Part shown: in pieces, positions 10,535 through 20,575 of the stretch
How the letters are laid out: each line of letters starts with the position of its first letter
How positions within the stretch are numbered: the first letter of the stretch is position 1
Position numbers and translations under genes: made by a program
Assembly (NCBI RefSeq): GCF_028583425.1
Contig: NC_072807.1
Span: forward strand, 35,965,001-36,029,000
DNA length: 64,000 nt
Direction of reading: 5' to 3'
DNA from: Eublepharis macularius
Taxonomy: Eukaryota > Chordata > Lepidosauria > Squamata > Eublepharidae
Notes under the pieces: generated by a model
Seen by the model: only the letters and a program-made list of their open reading frames with translations
Told to the model about the DNA's origin: nothing
Databases searched by the model: none

Positions 10535-11180
10535 GAAATATAAAAAGGGCATCTTTGTACCTCTCCCTTTGGGGCATACGTTTTTCCACAGATGTTGATC
10601 CATCCAAGGTGGGTGGTTTCAGAGACACATCAGCTGTATCCTTTATGTGAATTTGGCTCCCATTTTTACCTCCCTGGATTACCTGGATTCTCACTTTGTG
10701 GAGCTGTCCAAATACCCTTTGTTTTGTGTTTATCAAACACTGAACAAATTTTATAATAATTTTCTGTCGCTATTGGGCTAATTACATCCCTGTCTACTTC
10801 CCTTCTGACTGTTACAGCATTCATCTGCTAGATAAATAATGACACAGGGATAATTATTGTTGTTATTTTCCCCACTTTCTTAATTATTGTTATTATAGCT
10901 GTTTTATTCTGTTGGGTCATTATTATTGTACAGTTTGTGTTAATCGGCTATTACGCCAGATCTATTTTTTAAAAAGCTGTTTCCTAAAAATAGTGTTTGG
11001 AAAGCGGGTGGCAAAACATTCCCCAGGGAGAAAAAAAATCAGTGCCAATTTTGGAAAGCAAACCCAAATTCCCAGAGCCCATTTAGAGATTGCATTAACA
11101 TTATTATTAATGATTTGGTATGTTTTTATCCTTTTTTTGTTGCAAGGAGCAGTATGCATCATTTTCCTCCTCTTCCATTT
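10535..11180. other. Unassigned AT-rich sequence
   Basis: No gene or known repeat is recognised. Confidence 0.4.
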
Positions 11181-11184
11181 AGGG

Positions 11185-11390
11185 TTCCAACCTCCAGGTA
11201 GAGCCTGGATTTCCCCCAGGATTATAAATTATCTCCAGACTGCACAGAACACTTTCCCTAGAGGAAATGGCAGCTTTGAAGGGGGCAGTCTCTACTGAAA
11301 TACATCCCCTCCCCAAACTCCACCCTCTTCAGGCATTGACCCCAAATGTCCAGGAATTTTCCAAGCTGGAGTTGGAAACTACTTCCATTT
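11185..11390. mobile_element. Interspersed repeat, possible hAT relative
   Basis: The block starts TAGGGTTCCAACCTCCAGGT and ends near AGCTGGAGTTGGAA. It contains GAGGAAATGGCAGCTTTG and ACATCCCCTCCCCAAA. The same architecture recurs at 46053-46252 and 55290-55492, so it is an interspersed family. The inverted CCAACCTCCAGG/CTGGAGTTGG ends suggest a hAT-type DNA transposon, but I cannot define a target duplication. Confidence 0.5.
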
Positions 11391-11394
11391 TCTC

Positions 11395-11784
11395 CTCAGA
11401 AGATGCTATGAGGTAGGTTAGGCTGAGGGGCTGTGACAGGCTGAAGGGTACCCTATAAGCTTCTTTGGCAGAGTGGGATTTTACATGCAGGTCTCCCAGA
11501 TCCTAGACTGAGAGCCAAGCTACACGTGACACCTGACACAGGTAGGACACTTGTCAGCTTCCCTCAAGTTTTGATGGGAAATGTAGGCGTCCTGGTCTTG
11601 CAGCTTAGCTCTCCGACTGCAGTCCGATGGACTTTTCAACTGTCACTTGTCCAACATTCCGCCAAGCTGCCTACATTTCCCGCCAAAACTTGAGGGAAGC
11701 TGGCAAGTGTCCAACCTGTGTCAGGTGTCACTTGTAGCTTGGCTCTGATACTCTAACCATTACACAACATAGAAATGTAAAATG
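11395..11784 (-). mobile_element. Sauria-type SINE, split by MITE family 2
   Basis: The tail half (11400-11511) contains GAGGTAGGTTAGGCTGAG and CAGGTCTCCCAGATCC. The head resumes at 11749 as CTCTAACCATTACACAACA. The interruption is the 234-bp MITE flanked by TGA. Confidence 0.75.
11512..11745. mobile_element. MITE family 2, copy 2 (234 bp)
   Basis: The ends are GAGCCAAGCTACACGTGAC and CACTTGTAGCTTGGCTC, with TGA duplicated at 11509-11511 and 11746-11748. The arms contain CCTCAAGTTTTGATGGG and its inverse. The terminal 20 bp resemble MITE family 1, so both families were probably mobilised by the same kind of transposase. Confidence 0.85.
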
Positions 11785-12725
11785 AATCTTGCTGTCTCTC
11801 TTTGCCTCCCCAAGATGGTGCTGAAAGCTAAGTAGGAAGCTGTCCCAGCTGAGGCTGAGGCACAATCGAAAGCCCTGAAGGCTAAAAAGGCGGTCTTGAA
11901 AGACAAAGATGAAGTTGGTTCCCAGTTCCCAGTTCCTTATTCGCAGTTCCTAGTTCCACAGTCTAGTGAGTGCAGGGCTGTGTGATTTGGGGCCATCCAA
12001 GATTGTTTGGGGGTACAGAGGGCTTGAATCTCTTACCCTACTTGGAAGCTGTTCATTCAAGAACTGGGCTTTGTAGGATGACTCAAGTATATGTCCACTT
12101 AGAGGGCAGAGTGCTGAATACAGAGGCGTATGATATGTGCTCCCACAGTCTTTATTTTGGTGTTCAGAGCTGTTCAATTTCCCCCAATATTTGTGTTTTG
12201 CTCTGCAAATAAGGAATTAGGAACTCCGAATAAGAAACTGGGAACCAACTTCAGCTTCATTCTTGAAAGGCATCCATAGTCACAAAAAGAAGACGATGAG
12301 GACATTGCCAACCTTCCAGAGGCCTAAAACTCTATGGTTGCGGAGCCAGCGCAAGTATCTGCGGAAGAGTGCACCAAGAAGGAACAAGCTGGACCACGGT
12401 GCCATTGTTAGGTTCCTCCTGACTACCGAATCAGCCATGAAGAAGATAGAGGACAACAACACATTGGTCTTCACGGTGAATGTGAAAGCAAACAAGCACC
12501 AGATCAAGCAGGCAGTCAAGAAATTGTACGACATTGACGTGGCCAAGGTCAACACGCCGATCTGACCTGACAGTGAGAAGAAGGCTTATGTCCGTCTTGC
12601 ACCAGATTATGATGTGCTAGGTGTTGCTGACAAGTTTGGGATCATCTAAGCAGAGTATTGCTGGAGCTTGTACAACAGAATTGCACAATAAACACTTCTT
12701 ATTACCAAAATAAGTAAATCTTGCT
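11785..12725 (+). pseudogene. RPL23A: Processed pseudogene of ribosomal protein L23a
   Basis: The functional parent encodes a 60S large-subunit protein near the peptide exit tunnel. Here the ATG is at 11815 and an in-frame TAG follows six codons later. A 358-bp transposon separates codons at 11902/12261. The frame then runs as [20 protein letters not shown] to [12 protein letters not shown] before a TGA replaces an arginine codon near 12563; the rest continues to TAA at 12647-12649. There are no introns. A 3' UTR with AATAAA (12687-12692) and a short A-rich end remain, and the copy is flanked by AATCTTGCT at 11785-11793 and 12717-12725. These are the marks of LINE-mediated retroposition. It cannot make a functional protein. 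Confidence 0.95.
11903..12260. mobile_element. 358-bp DNA transposon inside the RPL23A pseudogene
   Basis: The insertion is bounded exactly by a 9-bp direct repeat, TCTTGAAAG (11894-11902 and 12261-12269), which is a single stretch in the parent coding sequence. Its ends are inverted repeats: GAAGTTGGTTCCCAGTT near the left and AACTGGGAACCAACTTC near the right, with a further AGTTCCTAGTTCC/GGAATTAGGAACT pair inside. A 9-bp duplication fits Mutator-like elements, while 8 bp would fit hAT. No transposase is present. Confidence 0.8.
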
Positions 12726-12832
12726 CTGTGACAATTCGCACAGGAACTAGTGCAACGTAGGGGCTAAAGGTGTCAGCTTGAAGATTCAGACCTCAACCAA
12801 CATCACTCTACCTGTGCCATCCTAAACTGGGG

Positions 12833-13018
12833 CTGATTCTGCACTCGTTGGATAATGCACTTTCAATGCACTTTATCAATCATTTGAGGTGGATATTTTG
12901 TTCCGCACACACAAAAATCCGTTCTAAATGATCTATAAAAAGGATTGGAAGTGCATTATCCAATATGTGTGGAATCACTCGAGGACTGGAAGTGCATTAT
13001 CCAATGTGTGCAGAATCA
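12833..13018. mobile_element. MITE family 3, copy 1, with a duplicated end
   Basis: The left end is GCTGATTCTGCACTCGTTGG and the right end CCAATGTGTGCAGAATCA. The right terminus occurs twice in tandem: AAGTGCATTATCCAATATGTG near 12950 and again near 12990. The family is shared with 16956-17093. Confidence 0.65.
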
Positions 13019-13905
13019 TGTAAAGTTATACTCTTCTACTTCCATTAAAAGGGCTTAACTATGTTTAGCGTTGCACTGTCTGGTTTAGACAAGGCAGCCT
13101 CGGGACTCAATTTGTAACATGGTTAACAGTTCTGTGCAGTCTATCAGTCTCTGAAATAGCAGCCTGCCAGTCCCTGAAATAAAATAAATAGTGGCCTACC
13201 CTGCAGGGTTGTTGTGCAGATTACTACAAACATGAATGTGGCGTAATTTGTACGCTGAAAGGAATTATCAATATGCAAAACCTGAATGAGCCTTCCAGAC
13301 AAAGCCAGCTGCTAAAGATGGCTTTCCTTATATCAGCCATGTCTCCTCCACCTTGGCTAAACTTCTGGTCTTTCTGTCCATCCTCTCTCACAACAAACAG
13401 CAACAATGCTGGCAAAATAACAAGAGAAATCTCTTGTCTCTTCATGAACGACATACTCTGCTCTAATTTTCCCCCGTTTCTAGCGAACTCATTGCTGCCT
13501 TTAAGATTTAAGTAGGTAAAGGATCCAGGTCTTGTACATATATAACAGCATTAAGGCAAGTGCCGAGTATATTACAAGCCGATGTCTGGACTTGGGCAGT
13601 TATTTGGCCAAACATTGCCTTGCCCAATTTAAACTGATCAATGACTCACTAAATCTATTGCTAGACCTTTGGAACAAATCCCAGTCCTGCCGGACAAACT
13701 TTGTCTTGTTACCATTTGTAGGAGTGATCACTGAGGAGTCGAGCAGTCTTTCCATCACATTCTAACATTCAGAACCCATAGATTCTTTTTAAAGGAGGAA
13801 GCAAAAGGGTTTTAGAGATCATTGTGGATTTAAACAACCAACCAAATGGATCAGCTGGGCTTTAAGGAATGAATTTTACGAGCAACTTGCAGGATAAAGT
13901 TACAA
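13019..13905. other. Unassigned sequence with a SINE scrap
   Basis: A short Sauria-type fragment (CCTGCAGGGTTGTTGTG, about 13198-13215) is visible. Nothing else is recognised. Confidence 0.4.
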
Positions 13906-13907
13906 CA

Positions 13908-14385
13908 TGTGTGTTATGTGCCATCAAGTTGCTTCTGACCTATGAAGATCCTGTGAATGAAAGACCTCCAAAACATCCTATCATGAACAGCCTTGCAAAC
14001 TAGTGGACGCGGCTTCCTTTATTGAGTCCATCCATCTCGTTTTGAGTCTTTTCCTCCTGCCTTCCACTTTTCCTAGCATTATTGACTTTTCCGGAGAGTC
14101 TTGTCTTCTCATGAGGTGACCAAAGCACAGTAGTCTCAGGGCCAAGCTACACATGACGAATGACACTTGAACAGCAAGTGTATTTCTCCCTGTTCACTTG
14201 CCCTCCACTCAATCCACTTGCCGTTCAAGTGTCATTTGTCATGTGTAGCTTGGCCCTCAGTTTTGTCATTTTAGCTTCTAGGGAGAATTCAGGCTTGATT
14301 TGATCTAGAACCCACTTATTTGTCTTTTTGGCCATCCATGGTATCCACAAAACTCTCCTCCAGCACCACATTTCAAATAAGAAGT
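13908..14385 (-). mobile_element. RTE-BovB LINE 3' end, split by a MITE
   Basis: On the minus strand this matches the 3' third of the BovB copies at 31200-31590 and 35330-35660, including the complement of GTCACATCATGAGAAGACAA and the GGCACATAACACA terminus. It is interrupted by the family 1 MITE at 14139-14256. Only coding remnants and the 3' tail survive. Confidence 0.85.
14139..14256 (+). mobile_element. 118-bp palindromic MITE, family 1, copy 2
   Basis: The element has GGGCC/GGCCC ends with TCA on each side (14136-14138 and 14257-14259). Both arms carry the ACACATGAC variant. It is inserted in BovB. Confidence 0.85.
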
Positions 14386-14600
14386 TGCAATAGATGCTAA
14401 TTCAAGTCTTGGTTGAACTTACGCATTTGTCTCTTTTTGAACCCTACAGTTAATCCATTTTTGGCTTGTGCCAAGAACTATCAGAAAAATCCATCTAATG
14501 ACCTCTGTACACAGTATATTGTCGAAAGCTTTCACGGCCAGAGAACGATGGTTGTTATGGGTTTTCCAGGCTGTATAGCCATGGTCTTGGCATTGTAGTT

Positions 14601-14641
14601 CCTGACATTTCGCCAGCAGCTGTGACTGACATCTTCAGAGG
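14601..14641 (-). ncRNA. Hammerhead-ribozyme-like motif, left arm
   Basis: On the minus strand I read CCU, CUGAAGA, a stem II of GUCAG/CUGGC type, GAAA, UGUC and AGG. The flanking CCU/AGG forms a 3-bp stem I. One unpaired base precedes stem II. Confidence 0.5.
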
Positions 14642-14693
14642 TGTAGCACCAAAAGACAGAGATCTCTCAGTGTCACTGTCTTTTGGTGCTACA

Positions 14694-14734
14694 CCTCTGA
14701 AGATGCCCGTCACAGCTGCTGGTGAAACATCAGG
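14694..14734 (+). ncRNA. Hammerhead-ribozyme-like motif, right arm
   Basis: The order is CCU (14694-14696), CUGAAGA (14697-14703), stem II, GAAA (14724-14727), CAUC and AGG. Stem II has a mismatch (GCCCG opposite CUGGU), and the minimal stem III is reduced to one pair, so this copy is weaker than its mate. Confidence 0.45.
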
Positions 14735-14798
14735 AACTACAATGCCAAGACCACGGCTATACAGCCCGGAAAATCCACAACAACCATCTGTACACAGT

Positions 14799-15782
14799 GT
14801 TTTCCCTTGTTACATTTGCTCAGTAGCAAAGCCCCAATAATGCGCCAGTGGATTCTGGTATGTTCATGGCATAGATGGGCAGATCTTTATCATGTCTGGT
14901 CATTTCTTTTTCACAGTAGTTTCTTGTTAGAGATGCTCTCATGCCCTCCCATATTTGAATTCCTACTACACACCCAACAGTTTCTCACTTTCACTGGCAA
15001 GACGGTAGCTTTTTTTTTCAGTGAGGCCTAAGCATATGAGCTGATTCACATAAGGCTGGTACCCTAAACCGGTGGTATGACTCAGTATAACAGAGCTTCA
15101 TGTGTTCAAATAGTGGGATAAGAATAAAACTGAAGGTCCAGCTGGCATAGAAAACTCAGCACCGATAATATATAGAATCCCCCCTGGTCTGTTAACACAG
15201 GAAATTCTGCGATTGTGTTTTGATGAAAGGAAACAGGCCAATTCTTATGATACTAATGTGATGTATTCAAATATGGTAATTGCGGCAAGTTGTGCTTTTC
15301 TTCTTATTCCATGCAATTGGTGTGTTATGTTTAGCACACATGTATAACATTGCCGTCTTAAGCAGAGTTGCAGCTTTCTACGTTCATTGAAGGATTAATA
15401 GACTATAGCTTTGTTTAAGACTGTGTTGTAAGGCTCATAAAGCAGAAACAATAACCAAACAGTAGCAAAGGAATAAATAAGGTGTATAATTTAGGGCAGA
15501 CATAATAATAAGATCATATATCAGGCCCCTGGCTATTGACCAAAGAAGAAGACATCATCTTTGGGGGGAAAGTTTCCAGCAAAGAATGTTTCAAAATGGC
15601 GTGAATTTGAGAGGCAGAGAACATTGGAGTGACCCTGGGAGAGGCTGTGTCAGACTGACGGTAAGCTTACATCAGCCCAACTGAGCAAGACAGTTCTATT
15701 GGACTCTGGGGAACAAAATTTAAAACTCTGTAGAGGTACCTAGTAAGGTTAATCGCAACAATATGATGTTAATCTGGTAGTC
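14799..15782. other. Unassigned AT-rich sequence
   Basis: A short tRNA-SINE fragment (GACTCAGTATAACAGAGC, about 15077) is visible. Otherwise nothing is recognised. Confidence 0.4.
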
Positions 15783-15785
15783 TTA

Positions 15786-16019
15786 GAGCGGAACCACAAG
15801 TGACGCCTGACACAGGTTGGACACTTGTCAGCTTCCCTCAAGTTTTGGCGGGAAATGTAGGCAGCTTGGCGGAATGTTGGACAAGTGACAGTTGAAAAGT
15901 CCATTGGACAGCAGTCGGAGAGCCAAGCTGCAAGACCAGGACACCTACATTTCCCATCAAAACTTGAGGAAAGCTGACAAGGGTCCAACCTGTGTCAGGC
16001 ATCACTTGTGGTTCCGCTC
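15786..16019. mobile_element. MITE family 2, copy 3, with swapped terminal block
   Basis: The element is 234 bp, the same length as copy 2 but in the opposite orientation. It is flanked by TTA at 15783-15785 and 16020-16022. Its tips read GAGCGGAACCACAAGTG and CACTTGTGGTTCCGCTC. The six bases after GAGC therefore differ from the usual CAAGCT at both ends in the same way. Confidence 0.85.
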
Positions 16020-16022
16020 TTA

Positions 16023-16615
16023 GAAGAGCAGATATAGAAATACTTTGTTAGGCGTGATGTGAATCATAAAGCATGTACAGCATCATCCAGTCTAGATCTG
16101 TTCCGTGGAACACAAGCAACCCACGATGAGTAAAATGTTCCCCAAAAGTCTGCTTGGGTTTAATAGATAGTGAGGAACAATTGCCCAGTTGTAAGCAAAA
16201 ATCAGATTGCGGGGACTTGAAACTAAAGGCATCCCTCAAACAAGCTGTCGCTCTGGATTCGAAGCATGCATTGCCGTATAAAGAGGGGCCCCGTAACATC
16301 ATGAAGCTCAGATTCCGAAGTTACATCTCTGCGACTGCTCCGCTGTTGGGAACCAAGCAGGGAAATGTAAGTGAAGAGCTCTCAAACTGGCAAGAACTTT
16401 CTCACCATTATGTAGCGCACCAGTCCGGCAGTCTTGGATGTCCTGAGGCAACCAGAATTTCCTTTCCCCACCTCAACCAGCCTTTTCTCCATGCTAAGCT
16501 AGCTTCCGGAGGAGAAAGTTAAATATGCTCCATTGGTTCATTGAACAGAACTTTTTAAAACATTATCATATAAAGACTTCCAATGAAACCCTAGGCATGT
16601 TGACAAGAATTAAGC
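16023..16615. other. Unassigned sequence
   Basis: A 122-codon frame (16154-16522, plus) has no recognised domain and no supporting features. Confidence 0.4.
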
Positions 16616-16619
16616 CCCA

Positions 16620-17290
16620 CAGGGCTAAATGGGGGCTTTCTCCAAAGTGCCACCCTGCATATAGGCGAAATCAACAACAGCCCGTACACGAGCTTTCTCT
16701 GTGGTGGCCCCTACCCTGTGGAATGGCCTGCCCAAGGAGGTCAGGAGAGCCCCCACTCTCCTAGCTTTCCGCAAACAATGCAAAACTGAATTATTCAAAT
16801 AGGCTTTTGTATTGTAGTGAGGGGCTCTCAGATGCTTCGCTAATGAGTTAAGGATCATCAACTTCCCCACTATGTTGCCTAACATACTACCTGTTGTCTT
16901 AAATATGTGCTCCTATGAGCTACCTGTGCTTCATGTGGTCTAATGTCAGCCCTAGGCTGATTCCGCACACGTTGGATAATGCACTTAGCAATCGTTTGGA
17001 AGTGGATTTTTTGTTTCACACACGAATAATTCAGTTCCAAATTATCTTCATAAAGAGGATTGGAAGCACATTATCCAACGTGTGCAGAATCAGAATTGCT
17101 TATGCTCTGTTTCAACTCTGTTTCTTCTGTATTGGATCCTTGCTAATGCTATGTCTTTGTAAACTTGTATTTATTTACCCTGTGGCATTGTTTATGGAAA
17201 TTTCCTTGAAATTGGCTGTACTGGTCTCACACTGTGTAATCCACCTTGGGTCTGAGTGAGAAAGACGGACTATAAATGACATACATACAT
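16620..17290 (+). mobile_element. L2-like LINE 3' end, split by MITE family 3
   Basis: The end of the coding region is recognisable (TGTGGAATGGCCTGCCCAAG, AAAACTGAATTATTC). A 3' UTR closes with GTAATCCACCTTGGGTCTGA and the GACTATAAATGACATACATA tail. The copy at 56450-57080 belongs to the same subfamily. Confidence 0.7.
16956..17093. mobile_element. MITE family 3, copy 2 (138 bp)
   Basis: The inverted ends are CTGATTCCGCACACGTTGGA and CCAACGTGTGCAGAATCAG. Comparison with the L2 copy near 56700 shows the uninterrupted target CTTAGAATTGCT. A duplication longer than 2 bp is not evident, so the superfamily is undetermined. Confidence 0.7.
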
Positions 17291-17294
17291 AAAT

Positions 17295-18530
17295 GAAGGC
17301 CACGGCTGTGGACCCTTAAGCAACTGGGAATTCAAGCTAGCACTGAAATGCCACCTCTTTTGATACTAAATTGCTGGTTGTGTTTTATATAGATTTTGAA
17401 AAGAGAGATATTTGTTTTTGTGTCTGTTGCATGTTCTTAAGCTGCTTTTGGACTTTTCCTGTCGAAATAAAGCCGTCTGGCTCATGCCGCATGCTGTCCT
17501 GGGATCACTTTGCACTCATTTCCTTTGCTGCAAAGCAAAAGGTTGCGTGAGCATGCATTTGCTAGCTAAACGACTGGAATCCCCTCATTTCCCCTTCCAT
17601 TAGCTGGAATTAGCAAAGCTCCACTGCTTAGCGAGTTATAAAAACCCAAAAGCTACCTCTGACCATTGGACTGTGCACTGTGTGTTAAATTGTAGATGTA
17701 ATTGTGTTCTGCCTTGAATGGGCAAAGGTGGGAGCTGAGAATTGTTGGCATCGGCAGACTCATTCGTTTGCGAGGGTGAAAGAATCGGGGAGGGTCGCTA
17801 GGACTAAATGAAAGGCCTGTGTTGAGTAGCTGCCAAAGCAGGTGTTTTGTAATCGGGGCTGACCCCCTTCGCTCTCAGAATGGTGATAGTGTCTCGTTTT
17901 AATTGACTGGAGGTCAAGTCTGGCCGCTTGAGAAATCCAAGATGAACACTGTTTCACCGTCCCTTTCTGAGTTTATCTCATATGGAGGCAATGAAAGGAT
18001 CCAGGATTTTCAGTCCCAAATTCTGGATGCTGGCAAGGAAAACAAATGGTTACATCCAATCGGATCTTTAGCTGAGAATGCGGCCCTCCTGCTCCTAATC
18101 TTTCCCCTTTGGCAACAATTATAGCGTGAGATTGGTTGCTGGCTTGTTTCCAGGCACAACTGAAAGCCTCGTCAGGGTGTCATGGATATGGCTAGAAGTA
18201 TAGGAGAAAAGTTACTAGATATGACCAAGAAACTCATGCAAGATACCTTTGCACACAGAAACAAGGATTCCCAACCACTTGAAACACTCCATAGAAGATC
18301 CCTCAACGAAGCCTAAAGCAAAACGCATAAAAAACTTCAATAAATCTTTTCAACTTGCACCTGGTTCTTCTTTTTGGGGGGGGGCTTCTTTTTTTTTTAG
18401 AAGCCCCTTCCTGTGCCTTTCCCCCCTACCAGCCAAGTGAGTGCTGGCGGGGGGTGGAGGGTGAAAGTGGGGGATTCCCCCACCCCTACCGGGGGAATGG
18501 CGTCCCTAGCATTCGTCTTGTACCTTGAGT
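17295..18530. other. Unassigned sequence
   Basis: No gene or known repeat is recognised. G and T homopolymers occur near 18375-18400. Confidence 0.4.
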
Positions 18531-18532
18531 CC

Positions 18533-18596
18533 ATTTGGGGTATTATGTGGCATATAAATATTTGCAGAGAACAAAAAAAAAGTTTTCGGCGTGGAG

Positions 18597-18638
<42 letters not shown>

Positions 18639-18704
18639 CCTCCATGCCAAAAACTATTTTTTTTGTTTTCTACAAATATTTATACACCACATAATCCCCC
18701 AAAT
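18533..18704. repeat. Long inverted repeat centred on an (AT)n tract
   Basis: Two arms of roughly 65 bp (18533-18598 and 18634-18704) flank an AT run of about 35 bp. The arms share TATTATGTGG, ATAAATATTTG and the GTGGAGGAAT/ATTCCTCCATG inner ends with scattered mismatches. The whole can fold as a cruciform, like palindromic AT-rich repeats. It may be two inverted copies of one LINE or MITE tail. Confidence 0.8.
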
Positions 18705-18791
18705 ATATATAATACCCCAAATATATATATATACAGAGAGAGAAAGAGAAAGACCAACATTCAGTCATGTAAACCCCTGCCTGTAGGCTTA

Positions 18792-18909
18792 GGGCCAAGC
18801 TACAAGTGACGAATGACACTTGAATGGCAAGTGGATTGAGTGGAGGGCAAGTGAACAGGGAGAAATACACTTGCCGTTCAAGTGTCATTCGTCACTTGTA
18901 GCTTGGCCC
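18792..18909 (-). mobile_element. 118-bp palindromic MITE, family 1, copy 3
   Basis: The arms are of the ACAAGTGACG type and the core is in reverse orientation. The flanks are TTA on the left and TCA on the right, an imperfect 3-bp duplication. Confidence 0.85.
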
Positions 18910-20359
18910 TCAGTTGGAATAACCCTGGTATACATTCAGGACCTCAGTGAGAACTGTATTTATTTCAGAGTTTTATATCCATATCTCTTTGTGAAAAAAA
19001 TCAATGAAAAACATTAAATGGAAGGGGGGGGAGAGAGCCCTCGTCCAACAGAAAAGCTGCTAGCAGATGAGCAAGAAACAATATAACAGCTTCGGTGGAG
19101 GGTCAACTCAAGAAAGGCTACAAAGCCAAACAGCGGGCCTCTAGCAAAGGAAATGAGAAAAAAAGGGTCATTCCTCTTACCTGAAAGCTGTTGATTTTCT
19201 GAGCCTGTCACACACTCCTCACCAGCTGCCAGATTCCCACCTCCACAACGCAGCAGAACTTTAAGGGCAGTGGATTAGAAAACAAGACCCAGTTGTCTGC
19301 AAACCTGTTTATAGACCAAGAAAAGCGGTGCTGGCCGAATCCCTCGAAAATACAAAATTCGGACAAGTCCCATGCTGCTTTTTACCTGGGCATGTTTTGC
19401 ATGAAGAAGGTCACGACTCAGTATAAAGCAGTTTCATATGTCGGTAGGAAGCAGTGCTTTGTCCACTTTAAAGGAATGGCTGCACAATGCAGCCAAATGC
19501 TTCCACGTACACTGGCCTGTCCAGAAACCCCCTGTGTCCCTTCTGTAGGTTCATCACGTAGGAAATCAGCAGAGATTATTCAGAGATTACGTATTGGAAG
19601 TAATGAGAATAGACACACACTCCAGTGTAGCTCTCTAAGAATACTTTACTAAAAGGATAAAATAGGGTTACTTTGGAAGAAAATAATAAATTGCGAATAG
19701 ACTACATCTTGTTAGTATAGATAGAGAACTGAGAGAAGACTGAACTGGAACAAAGAGCAATAAAACTTCAGTACATAGCATCACTTAATTGCCCCCCCCC
19801 TCCATAAACAAGTTGCTCAATAGAAAATCCTAATTCTACTTCATTATGCTTAGAGACTCCCCCTTCTACAACAGGAATCCTTGCTCGCTGTCCTAGTGGT
19901 TACATGCAAACTAAGTTTACTAATTAAGTAGGTAACACAAACAATTTAACTATTTCATGACTGAAACAAAAACACTTGCAAATCCCCAACACATCATCCC
20001 ACGTTGAGATCACATTGTCGGAAATACACTCAGTTCACGGTCTGACGTATTGGACCCTACTAAGAGCCAATTATGGGCAGAGTTGGTTGCCGGGTAGGAT
20101 GGAAGCGCAGGGACATGGGGGTGGGGTGCTTTTGCATCAACAGCATCATGTCATTTCCAGGGCATGGTTTTAGCACAGAGTTTCACTTCTGGATTGACTT
20201 TTTTCCTGCATTCCCCCCCCCCTTTATTGGGCAGCAGCAAGGCTTTAGGGGTTGCCTGTGGGAGGTTTCCTGCTCTAGAGGGAGAACTGGCAATCCTAAA
20301 AAGCATTGGACTAGACTCCATTTCAAAGCCCCAGGTCACTGGACGGCAACAGTCCAGTC
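18910..20359. other. Unassigned sequence
   Basis: A short tRNA-SINE scrap (GACTCAGTATAAAGCAG, about 19412) and C runs near 19791 and 20211 are visible. No gene is recognised. Confidence 0.4.
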
Positions 20360-20472
20360 ATGCTCTCTCAGCCAAGCCTGCCTCGCAGGGTTGTTGTGAG
20401 GATAAAAAAGAGGCAAGGAGAACCATACAGATTACCCTGAGCTCCTTGGCAGAAGAGCAGTATTAAATCTGG
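20360..20472 (+). repeat. Sauria-type SINE tail fragment
   Basis: The words CTCTCAGCCAAGCCTGCCTC and CAGGGTTGTTGTGAGGATAA are the conserved tail of this SINE group. The tRNA head is missing or decayed. Confidence 0.6.
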
Positions 20473-20575
20473 TAGGATAATAAATTTGAGTCCAGTAGCA
20501 CCTTAAAGTCCAACAAAATTTTCCTGGGTATAAGCGTTTGTGAATGAAAGCTCACTTTGTCAGAAGGGTATGATA
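20473..20575. mobile_element. Penelope-like fragment, family 2, single arm
   Basis: The arm reads GAGTCCAGTAGCACCTTAAA and continues to a decayed hammerhead region, with CUGACAA on the minus strand. There is no opposing arm, unlike the other copies. Confidence 0.55.

Larger units (their letters stand above)
14516..14786. mobile_element. Penelope-like inverted dimer, family 1, copy 1
   Basis: The left arm starts ATATTGTCGAAAGCTTTCAC and continues GGTCTTGGCATTGTAGTTCC. The right arm is its inverse and ends CCCGGAAAATCCACAACAAC. The arms meet in a short spacer rich in GAGATCTCTC. An exact 12-bp direct repeat, TCTGTACACAGT, flanks it at 14504-14515 and 14787-14798. Each arm holds a hammerhead-like core pointing away from the centre. 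I recall related repeats being classified as Penelope in reptile genomes; no reverse transcriptase or GIY-YIG coding remains here to prove it. Confidence 0.65.

Noticed and set aside
12263..12565. An apparently intact 100-codon RPL23A-like frame
   Set aside because: It is the middle of a processed pseudogene with upstream and downstream stops and a transposon insertion. It lacks introns and a promoter.
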